Below are positions 16,375-25,885 of a stretch of DNA of 64,000 bases, piece by piece. Position numbers and translations under genes: made by a program. Each line of letters opens with the position of its first letter. The stretch's first letter is position 1. The notes under the pieces are model-generated. The model was given only the letters and a program-made list of their open reading frames with translations. It made no database searches and had not been told where the DNA came from. Origin of the DNA: Aromatoleum anaerobium (GTDB lineage: Bacteria > Pseudomonadota > Gammaproteobacteria > Burkholderiales > Rhodocyclaceae); NCBI RefSeq assembly GCF_012910705.2, contig NZ_WTVG02000040.1, forward strand, positions 1,178,001-1,242,000. Direction: 5' to 3'.

Positions 16375-17381
16375 TTGACGAGGTCCATTTCGATGACGAA
16401 GCGTTCTTTTCCAGACGTGGGTTCGCGGGCGATCGACGAGGGCGCGCGGACATTGGCGAACAGCGGATGCGCCTCGAGCGCTTGCAGGAGCGCGGCGGCA
16501 TCATCCGCCCGTCCGCTGATGCGGATCCGGCCCGGCTGGTATTCGAACAGGTCCAGCCATGCGTCGTCGGGAACGATGCCCGTGACGTGATCGAGCAGCT
16601 TCATGACGTCGGGCTCGGACTCGATGTCCGCTCCGAGCGACTGCTCGACCTGGGCGAGCCGTCCGAGTTCGTCGCGCATCGCCACCACCGGCGCCGCGCG
16701 CCCGGCAATGAGGTCGGCGTACTGCTGCGCCTGGATGAACTGCTCGCGCTTCTGTACGAGCGGCGACATGACGAGGGCTGCCGCGAGCAGCCCGGCCAGG
16801 GCGATGAGCGCGATGACGCCACGCACCTGCCGGCGCCAGCCAGCCAGGCGTCGTTCCTCGCCATAGCCCTGCAGGACGACATAGCCGTCGCCCATCGCGG
16901 CCCACACTTCGGGGCCGGAGGGCGTCGTCCGGCCTTCGAGCTGCGCATCAACGAGGCGCCGCGAGGTGATGCCAATAAGCGTTCGCGGTCTCGAAGCGCC
17001 GCCGGAGCGGATGCAGCGCCAGCCCCAGACCGTGTCATCGGGCGGAAACGGTGACGTGGCTTCGACCTCGAGCCGCACCGCGGCCAGGAGATCCTGGGCA
17101 GGAACCTGAGCCGTGAGCTCCCTTTCGAGGACAAGATGATCGGGGATTTCAATCGCATTGAAGGCGGGCGCCGGGCGCTCCGGCGCCTCGCCCTGTGCGG
17201 TGAATCCGGGGACGCGGACAATGACGCGGCGGCCGTCGTGACGAAGCAGCGTGACACTTTGCGAAGGGAATATCCGCCGGGCCGACAGCCACTCGAACAC
17301 CTCCGCCCAGCCCCGCCGCCAGCGACCGGCCCACTGCGACAGGTCCAGCCCGAAGAGATTCAACTGGTTCTTATGAATCAA
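16371..17381 (-). CDS. gspL: Type II secretion protein GspL (PilN-domain type)
   Basis: 336 residues with a cytoplasmic N-terminal part of ASKHA-like type (about 1-190), one membrane helix (VIALIALAGLLAAALVMSPL) and a C-terminal PilN-like domain ending ERFVIEMDLVK. GspL couples the GspE ATPase to GspM. It is shorter than E. coli GspL and starts 4 bp inside the gspK stop. Confidence 0.88.
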   Translation of the reverse strand: MIHKNQLNLFGLDLSQWAGRWRRGWAEVFEWLSARRIFPSQSVTLLRHDGRRVIVRVPGFTAQGEAPERPAPAFNAIEIPDHLVLERELTAQVPAQDLLAAVRLEVEATSPFPPDDTVWGWRCIRSGGASRPRTLIGITSRRLVDAQLEGRTTPSGPEVWAAMGDGYVVLQGYGEERRLAGWRRQVRGVIALIALAGLLAAALVMSPLVQKREQFIQAQQYADLIAGRAAPVVAMRDELGRLAQVEQSLGADIESEPDVMKLLDHVTGIVPDDAWLDLFEYQPGRIRISGRADDAAALLQALEAHPLFANVRAPSSIAREPTSGKERFVIEMDLVK

Positions 17382-18349
17382 GGAGAGTCACCATTGATAT
17401 CGTCATGGTCCGAGCTGCGGCGTGCCGGCTCGGCATGCAGCCATGTCCATGGCAACGGGTTTTGCGCAGCGGCGGGGGCGGTCGCGGAAATCCAAGCGGT
17501 CCGCGTCCATCCACTGCCGCTTCCGGTTTCGATTCGTGCGGCGAGGCGGTAGTCGTTGGCGAACCATTCGCTGACATGACGGCGGTCGATCGCGGAGAAG
17601 TCGGGATGCGCCCCCTCCCCGCCGGCACGCTCTTCAAGAATGCGCTGCACCAGCGAAGCGTCGCCGCGTGCCAGGACGCGCAGTACGCCGGGAGGAGCAA
17701 CGAGAGGATTCACCGCACCGGCTCCGCCTTTGGTGATCGTGATCAAATCCGCGATCTTATCGTGAACGGCATCCGCTATTCCAAGTACCTGCGAGAGGTC
17801 GCCGGGGCGAATGAAATCCTCGTTTCGCGGCAGCGAAGCCGCGCCCCCGGCGACGTACTGATCATGTTCAGCGCCGTAAGGCAGCGCTTCGTCATCGGCG
17901 TCGCGCCAGTCGATCACCCTTTGCGCAAGGCTCACGGCCTGCTCGTCGGGCAGGTCGGCGCCGTACTTGAAGAGGTCAACGAGAAGACTTTCGGGCGCAT
18001 CGTTGAGGCTGATGAAACCGCTTGCACGAACGATCTCCGTCCGTATCGACACGCCATCGATTTCATGCCGCATATATGCCGGAGCCACATTCCGTGGGGG
18101 TGATGCGACGAGTTCGGCCGCAGCGAGTCGCAGCGCGCCGTCGAGAAGCGCGCTGGCGCGAGCGGATTCGAGATGTTGCGCGGCGAGCCGTATATCGACA
18201 CGCGCCGCCAGAGTCATGCCCGAGACAAGGATCGCGAGCGCGGCCGTAATCCACAGCACCGCAACGAGCGCGACGCCCCGCTCTACCCGGGCGGACATCC
18301 CCTTCCCGCGGACGCCGTGCGAAAGCATTCGATGCACCGACCTGCTCAT
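17378..18349 (-). CDS. gspK: Type II secretion minor pseudopilin GspK
   Basis: 323 residues from the ATG at 18349, 2 bp after the gspJ stop; an alternative ATG lies 17 codons later at 18298. The prepilin-like N-terminus RGVALVAVLWITAALAIL lacks the Glu at +5 of major pseudopilins, as usual for GspK. The long domain with SGFISLNDAPESLLVDLF and AQRVIDWRDADDEAL is the typical GspK insertion. It caps the pseudopilus tip with GspI and GspJ. Confidence 0.92.
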   Translation of the reverse strand: MSRSVHRMLSHGVRGKGMSARVERGVALVAVLWITAALAILVSGMTLAARVDIRLAAQHLESARASALLDGALRLAAAELVASPPRNVAPAYMRHEIDGVSIRTEIVRASGFISLNDAPESLLVDLFKYGADLPDEQAVSLAQRVIDWRDADDEALPYGAEHDQYVAGGAASLPRNEDFIRPGDLSQVLGIADAVHDKIADLITITKGGAGAVNPLVAPPGVLRVLARGDASLVQRILEERAGGEGAHPDFSAIDRRHVSEWFANDYRLAARIETGSGSGWTRTAWISATAPAAAQNPLPWTWLHAEPARRSSDHDDINGDSP

Positions 18350-18351
18350 GC

Positions 18352-18954
18352 TCACGGCGACCGAAGCCGATAGATCAGCTCGGGCCAGTAGCGTCCGGAT
18401 GCTTGAACGGAAACCTTCATTCGTCTGGGAATCAGTTGTTCGCTGTTCCACTTTTGCTCCCATGAAGCGCCGGGTGCGTCCTCCTGGTAGGCGAGCGAAA
18501 ACGAATCGACGCTGCCGACAAGGAGGTGCGTTCTGGAATGCGTCCAGTCCGGTGCACCATGCGGACCGGAATAGGGCAGATAGTCGAGCGCGAGTGCGAG
18601 ACCCGATGCGTCCGGTATCAATCTGAGCCGCATGAAATGGAGGCCGCGCGTGCCGAACCGCGCAGGGAAGTCCCCGACCCAGACGACGGCGTCGGGGTCG
18701 CCGCGGAAGAACGGGGTCGCAGGAACTGCCGAGTTCTCGGGCGGAACCTGCGCGAGCGGTTCGGCAGCCGCGAAGGCGCGGCGCAGGAAGTCCGAGATCA
18801 GGCGCATGTCGGCGACACGGTCGGAAACTTGTGAAACCCGTGCCGACGAATCGCCGAGGCCGCGCAGTGCCCCCAGCAACCCGAGCATGATCAGCGAAAC
18901 GAGGGTCAAGGCGACGACGATCTCGACCAGGGTGAATCCGCGCAATGACCGCAT
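18352..18954 (-). CDS. gspJ: Type II secretion minor pseudopilin GspJ
   Basis: 200 residues starting MRSLRGFTLVEIVVALTLV: type IV prepilin peptidase site G|FTLVE, then a hydrophobic helix. The globular part includes VVWVGDFPARFGTRGLHFMRL. The reading frame is open upstream, but the ATG at 18954 gives the proper short prepilin leader. It lies one base past the gspI stop. Confidence 0.93.
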   Translation of the reverse strand: MRSLRGFTLVEIVVALTLVSLIMLGLLGALRGLGDSSARVSQVSDRVADMRLISDFLRRAFAAAEPLAQVPPENSAVPATPFFRGDPDAVVWVGDFPARFGTRGLHFMRLRLIPDASGLALALDYLPYSGPHGAPDWTHSRTHLLVGSVDSFSLAYQEDAPGASWEQKWNSEQLIPRRMKVSVQASGRYWPELIYRLRSP

Positions 18955-18955
18955 G

Positions 18956-19381
18956 CTAACGTGACGACCCCGGAGCCTCGTCCTGCGGAAGGACCGTCTG
19001 GAGCGATACCGAATGCTCGCGCCCCATGTCACGCCACTGAACCTCCACGCGCAGGGCATGGAACGGCCAGCGAACCGCCTCTGTCCCGCCTTCAGCGCCA
19101 TCCGTTGCGTAAGGGCGGGAGTCCACCCGCCACTGAAAGCCGTCATCCGTTCGGCCCGATTCGTTGATTCCTGCCATGGGCACGACGTCGAAACGCGCAA
19201 GCAGGGACTCCGCGATGAGCACCGCGTGGCCGTGACGCTCTCCGTGAGCGGCGGTGCTCACACTGCCGCCCGCGGCCCGGTACAGCACGCCGAGCGACAA
19301 CGCCATGATGGTGAATGCGACAAGGACTTCGAGCAGAGAAAATCCTCGCTGCCGCGATGCGCAAGGCCTATCGGGAAACAT
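18956..19381 (-). CDS. gspI: Type II secretion minor pseudopilin GspI
   Basis: 141 residues with prepilin site RG|FSLLEVLVAF and a hydrophobic helix, a short globular domain with FQWRVDSRPYA and ending QTVLPQDEAPGSSR. Overlaps the 3' end of gspH by 14 bp, in keeping with the tightly packed operon. Confidence 0.93.
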   Translation of the reverse strand: MFPDRPCASRQRGFSLLEVLVAFTIMALSLGVLYRAAGGSVSTAAHGERHGHAVLIAESLLARFDVVPMAGINESGRTDDGFQWRVDSRPYATDGAEGGTEAVRWPFHALRVEVQWRDMGREHSVSLQTVLPQDEAPGSSR

Positions 19382-19859
19382 CCAGCGGCTCCTGTGTCAC
19401 CCGGCCCAGCAACCAGTCGACCCGGAGTCGAACGCCGTCACCCTGAGGCTGACGGAAAATCATGACGGAGCCGCCGGTGGAACTGCCGTCGGGGAAGAAG
19501 CGGATGCGTGCCCCTCCATCCGTCGATATCTCGTTTGCCGCGACGACGGCATCAAAGCCGAGCCCTTCCGGAATTGGGCGGCCAGTCGATCCGGTGCCAA
19601 ATTGTCGAGTTCCGACATTGACCTCGAAGGCAACCGGTCGTCCGCTCAATACGGATTGATTGCGTGCCAATCGAAGTTCCGACATGACGTTGCGCACCGT
19701 GCTGCGATATTGGACTGCATCCCGGACCTTCATGACCGCGAGCGGCGTCGCAGCCATGATCAGCGTCGCTACGGCAAAAGCGACAATGAGCTCCACAAGG
19801 GTGAAACCGCCTGCCGGCTGCGCAGGCCGCAGCGCACTTCCCGACGAATTGAACGACAT
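19368..19859 (-). CDS. gspH: Type II secretion minor pseudopilin GspH
   Basis: 163 residues: leader of 17 residues, prepilin site GG|FTLVELIVAFAV, and a GspH/FimT-type domain with ELRLARNQSVLSGRPVAFEV and GGARIRFFPDGSSTGG, the standard FimT/GspH ending. Positioned 26 bp after gspG. Confidence 0.93.
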   Translation of the reverse strand: MSFNSSGSALRPAQPAGGFTLVELIVAFAVATLIMAATPLAVMKVRDAVQYRSTVRNVMSELRLARNQSVLSGRPVAFEVNVGTRQFGTGSTGRPIPEGLGFDAVVAANEISTDGGARIRFFPDGSSTGGSVMIFRQPQGDGVRLRVDWLLGRVTQEPLDVSR

Positions 19860-19885
19860 GTCAACGGCGGGAACGTGCCGGGCGT

Positions 19886-20320
19886 TCAGGATTCCCAGTT
19901 ACCGACGTCGACGTTCTCGCCCTCCCCACCGGGGGCGCCATCCGCCCCGAGCGAATAGATGTCGATATCCCCGCGCTTGCCGGGCGCTTCGTAGTGGTAC
20001 GCATTGCCCCAGGGGTCTTTCGGCACGCCGCCCTTCTTCAGGTAAGGGCCGTTCCAGCCATTGGCAGTGGCGGGTTTCGCCGCCAGCGCGTTGAGACCTT
20101 CGTCCGTCGTCGGAAAGCGGCCGACGTCGAGCTTGAACAGCTCCGCCGCCTGTTCGAGGTCGGTGATCTGGACCGCCGCCGTCTTGCTTTTGGCGCCGCC
20201 CAGTTGCCCGAGCACCCGCGGACCGACCAGCCCGGCGAGCAGCCCCAGAATTGCGAGCACGACAAGCAGTTCGACAAGCGTAAAACCCTTGGCAGGGCGA
20301 TAGGATTTGACTTGGTTCAT
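19886..20320 (-). CDS. gspG: Type II secretion major pseudopilin GspG
   Basis: 144 residues, prepilin site KG|FTLVELLVVLAIL, QITDLEQAAELFKLDVGRFP, TDEGLNAL and the calcium-site region WNGPYLKKGGVPKDPWGNAY with DIYSLGADG, all characteristic of GspG. It polymerises into the pseudopilus that pushes substrates through the secretin. A 118-bp gap separates it from gspF, the only sizeable gap in the operon. Confidence 0.97.
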   Translation of the reverse strand: MNQVKSYRPAKGFTLVELLVVLAILGLLAGLVGPRVLGQLGGAKSKTAAVQITDLEQAAELFKLDVGRFPTTDEGLNALAAKPATANGWNGPYLKKGGVPKDPWGNAYHYEAPGKRGDIDIYSLGADGAPGGEGENVDVGNWES

Positions 20321-20438
20321 GGTATTTCCAGTTCAGGGGCACTGCGGTGCGAAAGGTCGCATTGTATACGGGGTGCGAGCCGCTCCCAAACATCCGCCGG
20401 GGAGCAGGCGATGGGGCGGTCCGGCAATCCGCCCGGCG

Positions 20439-21731
20439 TTACATCGCCAGATCATTGACCGAAAGGATGCCCATCAGGATCGAGACGATGATCCCGGCGA
20501 TCACTGCGCCCAGGGTCAGGATCAGCAAAGGTTCGAGCAGGGTCAGCGCCCGCTTCACGCCCGCCTGCACTTCCACATCATGCACCCGTGCCAGTTCCTG
20601 CAGCATCGCATCCAGCCGACCGGTCTCTTCCCCCAGCCGCACCATGTTGAGGGCGAGCGGGGTGAAGAGCTGCGTTTTTCCAAGGGCGTCCGCCATGCGC
20701 CCGCCTTGCTTGATCACGGGCGCCACGTCGGCCATCGCGGCGCGCAGGCGCTGGTTGGTCATGGTCTCGGCGGCGATCTTCAGCGCGGTGACGATCGGCA
20801 CGCCATTACCCAGCAGCGTCCCCATGCTGCGCGCAAAACGCGTGACTTCGTACTTGCGCGTGACTTCGCCGAGCACCGGCAGGCGCAGCATCCACGCGTC
20901 GCGCTTGTCGCGGCCGGCCGGCGTGGCGAGCCAGCGGCGCACGAGCCAGACGAGGCCGGCAACGACGAGCACGATCAGCCAGCCCCAGTCGGCGACGAGA
21001 TGGCCGGCGGCGACGATCAGGCGCGTCGGCAGCGGCAGCGCTTCGCCCATGTCGTCGAAGAGGCTTTCGAATTGCGGCACGACGAAGCCGAGCATCAAGA
21101 AAACCGAGATCGCAGCCACGACGACCAGTATGGCCGGATAGATCAGCGCCGAAACCACCGATTCGCGTAGTTCCTTGACGCGCTCGAGGTGTTCGGCAAG
21201 GCGACCGAGCACATCGGCCAGTTGCCCGCCGGCTTCGCCGGAGCGGACCATGTTGATGTAGAACTCGCCGAACAGCGCCTGGTGCGGGGCCAGCGCCTGG
21301 GACAGCCCCTTGCCGGCCTTGACCGACTTGAACACGTCTTCGAGCAATACGGTGACCGAAGGTTTACCGCCCATGCCGATCAGCACGCGCAGCGCACGAT
21401 CGAGCGGCAAGCCCGCGCGCAGCATCACCGACAGTTGCCCGGTGATGCTATGGACGTCGGTGTGGTCGGGGCCGCGGTCGGCGGAGAACAGACGCATGCG
21501 CCGCCGCGCGGGGAAAGCCGCCTCCCCCGCCGCCGCCGGCCCGGAGCCGGCCTTCCCTGACACCGAAGCGGCATGAAGACCGGCTCCGCTCCGCTCCGTC
21601 ACATCGAGCTGCAACGGCGTCAGCCCCTTGCCGCGCAGCAGACGCATCGCGGCTTCGCGACTGCCGGCGTCGACACGCCCTTCGACAACGCGGCCGTCCG
21701 CTTGCGCCGCGCGGTAGGCAAAATCAGCCAT
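20439..21731 (-). CDS. gspF: Type II secretion inner-membrane platform protein GspF
   Basis: 430 residues with two T2SSF domains and three main membrane helices (for example ALIYPAILVVVAAISVFLML and the C-terminal LLILTLGAVIAGIIVSILM). The N-terminal MADFAYRAAQADGRVVEGRV and VRSGEAGGQLADVLGRLAEH are GspF signatures. Overlaps gspE by 8 bp. Confidence 0.96.
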   Translation of the reverse strand: MADFAYRAAQADGRVVEGRVDAGSREAAMRLLRGKGLTPLQLDVTERSGAGLHAASVSGKAGSGPAAAGEAAFPARRRMRLFSADRGPDHTDVHSITGQLSVMLRAGLPLDRALRVLIGMGGKPSVTVLLEDVFKSVKAGKGLSQALAPHQALFGEFYINMVRSGEAGGQLADVLGRLAEHLERVKELRESVVSALIYPAILVVVAAISVFLMLGFVVPQFESLFDDMGEALPLPTRLIVAAGHLVADWGWLIVLVVAGLVWLVRRWLATPAGRDKRDAWMLRLPVLGEVTRKYEVTRFARSMGTLLGNGVPIVTALKIAAETMTNQRLRAAMADVAPVIKQGGRMADALGKTQLFTPLALNMVRLGEETGRLDAMLQELARVHDVEVQAGVKRALTLLEPLLILTLGAVIAGIIVSILMGILSVNDLAM

Positions 21732-23463
21732 TGCCCTGATCCTGGGTCACGCGCAGCAGCTCGTCGAGCGACGTGATGCCGGCGGCGACCTTGCGCAGGC
21801 CGTCCTCGTACAGCGTGAGCATGCCGCCCTTGCGGGCGACCTGGTGCAGCGTCGTCGCGTCCGCACCGGCGAGGATCGCCTGGTGCGCGGCATCGTCCAT
21901 GACGAAGAGCTCGTGAATCGAGGTGCGTCCGCGATACCCCGTGTGCTTGCACGCGGGGCAACCGCGCGCCACCTGCACGGTGCGGCTGTCCGGGGGCATG
22001 AAACGGTCGAGCCCGGCCTTTCTGACCGCGGCTTCCGGCAGTTCGGCGGCTTCCTTGCAGTTCGGGCAGAGCTGGCGCAGCAGGCGCTGCGACAGCACGC
22101 CGTTTACCGACGAGGTAATGAGGTAACGCTCCACGCCCATGTCTTCCAGGCGGATGATCGCTCCGACAGCGGTATTGGTGTGTAGCGTCGACAGCACGAG
22201 GTGGCCGGTGAGCGCCGACTGCACTGCGATCTGCGCGGTCTCGGTGTCGCGCATCTCGCCGATCATGATGATGTCCGGGTCCTGGCGCAGGATCGAGCGC
22301 AGCGCATGGGCGAAGGTCATGCCGATCTGCGGCAGCACCTGCACCTGGTTCACGCCTTCGAGCTGGTATTCGACGGGATCCTCGACGGTGAGGATCTTCA
22401 GCGCGGCCGAATCGAGCTTCGCGAGCGACGCGTACAGCGTCGTCGTCTTGCCCGAGCCGGTGGGGCCGGTGACGAGCAGGATGCCGTGCGGACGGTCGAT
22501 GAGTTCACGGTAGCGGGCAAGGTTGTCGGGCGCGAAACCCATGTCCTCGAGATCGAGCCGGATGCTGGCGCGGTCCAGCACCCGCATCACGACGCTCTCG
22601 CCGTGGACCGTCGGCAGCGTCGATACGCGCAGGTCGAGTTCGTGGCCCTTCACCCGGTTCTTGATGCGCCCGTCCTGCGGCAGGCGGCGTTCCGCGATGT
22701 TCAGGTGCGCGAGCAGCTTGATCCGCGACGTGACGGCTGCGGCGAGGCCGCTGTCGGCCAGCTCCGCATCCTGCAGCACGCCGTCGACGCGGTAGCGGAT
22801 GTGCAGCCCGTCTTCGAACGGTTCGATGTGGATGTCGGATGCGCGCAGGTCGATGACGCGCGAAATGATCTGGTTCACCAGCCGGATGACGGGAGCCTCG
22901 CTGGCGAGATCCTTGAGGTGCTCGATGAATTCGCTGTCGCCGTCGACGGCGCCGAGAAAACCGTCTCCTTCGTCCTCGTCCACCTCATCCGGTGGAGCGT
23001 AGAGGCGCTCGAGCGCCGACTGAAGCTCGGACTCGATCGCCAGCCAGGGCTCCACGGACAGGCTCGAAGCGAGCCGCAGCGCCTTGGTCAGGAAGGGGTC
23101 CTGCGGCGTCGCCATCGCGACGGCGACGCCGCCATCGGCCACCCGCAGCGGCAGCACCGCGTGCGCCAGCAGATAGTCCACCGACACCCCGGGGACTTCG
23201 ACCGGTTCGTCGGGAAAATCCGGTGTCTGCGCGAGCGGAATGCCGAGCTGTTCGGACAGCGCACGGGCGACGTCGATCTCCGACAGCAACCCCAGCCGTA
23301 CCAAAACGCGGCCGATGAGGTCGCCCATTTCCTGCTGTGCAGCGAGCGCCTGCTCGAGGTCACGATTTGACAGGCGATTGCTGCGGACAAGCAATTCCCC
23401 CAGGCGGGGGCGGGATGCGACCGCAACGGCGCCGTTTTCGGCAGGCGCGGGTTGGGCATTCAT
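21724..23463 (-). CDS. gspE: Type II secretion ATPase GspE
   Basis: 579 residues: N-terminal GspE/MshEN domain (about 15-160), then the hexameric ATPase core with Walker A GPTGSGKTTTLYAS, Asp box, Walker B IMIGEMRDTETAQIA and His box STLHTNTAVGAIIRL, and a zinc-binding CPNC...CPACKHTGYRGR knuckle. First gene of the operon; it energises pseudopilus assembly. No promoter motif stands out in the 120 bp before it. Confidence 0.97.
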   Translation of the reverse strand: MNAQPAPAENGAVAVASRPRLGELLVRSNRLSNRDLEQALAAQQEMGDLIGRVLVRLGLLSEIDVARALSEQLGIPLAQTPDFPDEPVEVPGVSVDYLLAHAVLPLRVADGGVAVAMATPQDPFLTKALRLASSLSVEPWLAIESELQSALERLYAPPDEVDEDEGDGFLGAVDGDSEFIEHLKDLASEAPVIRLVNQIISRVIDLRASDIHIEPFEDGLHIRYRVDGVLQDAELADSGLAAAVTSRIKLLAHLNIAERRLPQDGRIKNRVKGHELDLRVSTLPTVHGESVVMRVLDRASIRLDLEDMGFAPDNLARYRELIDRPHGILLVTGPTGSGKTTTLYASLAKLDSAALKILTVEDPVEYQLEGVNQVQVLPQIGMTFAHALRSILRQDPDIIMIGEMRDTETAQIAVQSALTGHLVLSTLHTNTAVGAIIRLEDMGVERYLITSSVNGVLSQRLLRQLCPNCKEAAELPEAAVRKAGLDRFMPPDSRTVQVARGCPACKHTGYRGRTSIHELFVMDDAAHQAILAGADATTLHQVARKGGMLTLYEDGLRKVAAGITSLDELLRVTQDQGNG

Positions 23464-23583
23464 GTTTGGGGGCCTTGCACGGGCAGAATCGAAGCGGGGA
23501 GTTTACCCGCTTACCGAAAAATTATCGCGCCGGCGATCCCGTGCCGGAACGCGGTCGGCGCCTGCATGAGGATAGGCAGGCGA

Positions 23584-24786
23584 TCAACGAAACCCCATCG
23601 CCGCAAGGATGCGCGCATTCGCGCGGCGCACGTCAAATTGCGCCTCGGCGCGGTGCCGGCTCGCGGCCCCCATCGATGCGATTCGCTCGGGCTGCTCGAT
23701 GAAACCGATCATCGCATCGACCAGCGCATCGACATCGCGCGGCGGTACCAGCCAACCGTTTTCACCCGGCTCGACGGTATCCCGGCACCCCGGCATGTCG
23801 GTCGTGATGATCGGGCGGCCCATCGCCATGGCCTCCTGGATGCTGCGCGGAACGCCCTCGCGGTAGTACGACGGCAGGACGAAGATGCTCGCTTCGGCGA
23901 TCGCCGGGCGAACGTCGCTGACATGGCCTCGCCATTCGACGACGCCTTCGGCATTCCACGCACGCAGTTCGGCCTCGCTGACGGAACCCGGATTCACGTC
24001 GATGCTGCCGAGCAGGATGAAACGTGCGCAAGGATGCATGGCGCGAACCCGCCGGGCCGCCTCGACGTACTCGCGGACACCCTTTTCGGCGAGCAGCCGG
24101 GCCGCGAGGAGGAAAGTCGGCGGATCCGTGACCGGCGGCGCGGCGGCGAACCAGCCGAGATCGACGCCGATGCCGCCGAGCATGATGGCGCGCTCGGCAG
24201 CGACCATGCGGCTGCGAACGAACAGTTCGACATCATCCCGGTTGAGGAAGAACACGCGATGCGCCGCGGCGAGCCCCGCCCGGTACAAGCCGCTGACCGC
24301 GGCGCGCAGCACGCGGCGGCGCAGCGAGAAGCCGGGGCTTTCTTCTGAATAGACATAGCCGGCGCCTTCGACCATCGCGGAGCGATCCGGCACGCCGGCG
24401 AGGCGCGCCGCGAAGGTGCCATATATCACCGGTTTGATGAAATACGTGAACGCGTAGTCGGGCTGCAGCCGGCGCAGCAGGCGCACGAGCCGGAAGATGT
24501 CGCGCGCGTCGCGCAACGGCCGTATGCCGGCCCGCTCGAGGCTGTAATCGACCGGTTCGGCGCCGAGCGCGGTCACGGCGTCGCGGCTCGCGTCATCGTA
24601 GTCGGGTGCGAGCGCGAACACCTGCAGGCCACGCGCGACCCAGTCGCGGATCAACGGACCACGGAAATTGTGGATCGAATACGCCTGGCTCGAGATCAGC
24701 GCGAGCCTCGCTTGCCGCAGCGGCGCAGTCGCACGGATTTCCCCCGCAGGCAGCGCCTCAGAACGACCCAAGCTGCTTCCCCGCAT
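23584..24786 (-). CDS. Family-4 glycosyltransferase (GT-B fold)
   Basis: 400 residues. N-terminal donor/acceptor domain with LALISSQAYSIHNFRGPLI; C-terminal donor domain with FLLAARLLAEKGVREYVEAA, the EX7E-like region PSYYREGVPRSIQEAMAMGR and IITTDMPGCRDTVEPGENG, typical of GT4 enzymes for lipid-linked oligosaccharide or O-antigen assembly (PglA-like layout). The donor sugar is unknown. Its 5' end overlaps apaH by 29 bp; a later non-ATG start would shorten it. Confidence 0.88.
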   Translation of the reverse strand: MRGSSLGRSEALPAGEIRATAPLRQARLALISSQAYSIHNFRGPLIRDWVARGLQVFALAPDYDDASRDAVTALGAEPVDYSLERAGIRPLRDARDIFRLVRLLRRLQPDYAFTYFIKPVIYGTFAARLAGVPDRSAMVEGAGYVYSEESPGFSLRRRVLRAAVSGLYRAGLAAAHRVFFLNRDDVELFVRSRMVAAERAIMLGGIGVDLGWFAAAPPVTDPPTFLLAARLLAEKGVREYVEAARRVRAMHPCARFILLGSIDVNPGSVSEAELRAWNAEGVVEWRGHVSDVRPAIAEASIFVLPSYYREGVPRSIQEAMAMGRPIITTDMPGCRDTVEPGENGWLVPPRDVDALVDAMIGFIEQPERIASMGAASRHRAEAQFDVRRANARILAAMGFR

Positions 24787-25579
24787 GCACCTGGAACACC
24801 TTGCGATCCTCGAGTCTCACCGCGGTGAGCTTTTCGCCCCATACGCAGCCGGAATCGAGGGCGAGCAGGTTCGGCTCCCTGCGCAATCCGAGCGCGGACC
24901 AGTGGCCGCAGACGAGGGTCGTGTCGCTGCTGGCGCGGTCCGGGTGCGCGAACCACGGCAGATGATTCGCCGGCGCGCTGTCGGGAGGCCCTTTCGCATC
25001 GAATTCCATGCGCCCGTCGGGCGTGCAGAAACGCATGCGCGTCATCGCGTTGACGATCACCCGCAGCCGCTCCCACCCGGCGAGGTCATCGCGCCACGCT
25101 TTCGGCGAATTGCCCCACATGTGGTGCAGGAACGCTTCGCAGGAATCCCCCGAGAGCGCGGCCTCGACTTCGCGAGCCAGCGCGCGGGCGCGTTCGGCCG
25201 TCCACCCGGGCAGCAGCCCGGCATGGACCATCGCGTATCCGCCCTCGAGATGCATCAACGGCAGTGTCCGCAACCAGGCGATGAGTTCGTCGCGATCCGG
25301 GGCCTCGAGCACCTGCTGCAGCGTGTCGTGGCGTTTGCGGCTCGAGGCGCCGGTGTAGGCGATCTTGAGAAGGTACAGGTCGTGGTTGCCGAGCACGCTC
25401 ACCGCGGCGTCGCCGAGCGATTGGACGAAGCGCAAGGTGTCGAGCGACGCGGGTCCGCGGTTCACCAGATCGCCGACCAGCCACAGGCGGTCGCTTGACG
25501 GGTCGAAGCCGAACTGGTCGATCAGTTCTCGAAATTCGCGGTAACACCCCTGAATGTCACCGATTGCATAAATTGCCAC
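24758..25579 (-). CDS. apaH: Symmetrical bis(5'-nucleosyl)-tetraphosphatase
   Basis: 273 residues from a GTG start: MAIYAIGDIQGCYREFREL, VGDLVNRGPASLDTLRFV and VLGNHDLYLLKIAYTG are the metallophosphatase motifs (GDIxG, GDLVNRGP, GNHD) of ApaH, which hydrolyses Ap4A to two ADP. VCGHWSALGL supplies the later metal ligands. It sits oddly inside a polysaccharide region, between the GT4 gene and a duplicated WbpM fragment. Confidence 0.96.
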   Translation of the reverse strand: MAIYAIGDIQGCYREFRELIDQFGFDPSSDRLWLVGDLVNRGPASLDTLRFVQSLGDAAVSVLGNHDLYLLKIAYTGASSRKRHDTLQQVLEAPDRDELIAWLRTLPLMHLEGGYAMVHAGLLPGWTAERARALAREVEAALSGDSCEAFLHHMWGNSPKAWRDDLAGWERLRVIVNAMTRMRFCTPDGRMEFDAKGPPDSAPANHLPWFAHPDRASSDTTLVCGHWSALGLRREPNLLALDSGCVWGEKLTAVRLEDRKVFQVHAGKQLGSF

Positions 25580-25583
25580 CCTG

Positions 25584-25783
25584 GACTTACCTCAACATGC
25601 TTCGCGTGCCATTTTCGCCACAACGGGGAAAGGCTTGGGGGGAATTATACGGCGCATATTCCGGAACCCAGCGGCGCAGCACGCGCCGCACCGCGTCGTC
25701 GGCGCGGGTGTTGCCGGAGCGCAACCCCTGCAGCCTCTCGGGCATTGCAAACCCGTCCGGCGGCGAGGCGCGCGCGACAGGCA
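25584..25783 (-). pseudogene. Decayed duplicate of the 3' end of the WbpM-like gene
   Basis: Matches 27162-27357, the last about 190 bp of the WbpM-like gene and its stop-proximal flank, at high but imperfect identity. It reads ARASPPDGFAMPERLQGL and RSGNTRADDAVRRVLRRWVP against ARASLPDGFEMAEMLQWV and RSGNTRTDDEVRRVLRRWVP in the intact gene. The two copies are in the same orientation and bracket the ATPase gene at 25886. Confidence 0.85.
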
Positions 25784-25885
25784 TCCGGCTGTTCGAAATT
25801 CCGGGGCCCGTTATCCCAAATATACGAGACAATATTCCCAAATCTACGCAGCTAGATTCCCTGTTGCACGATACGATGTTTCACC

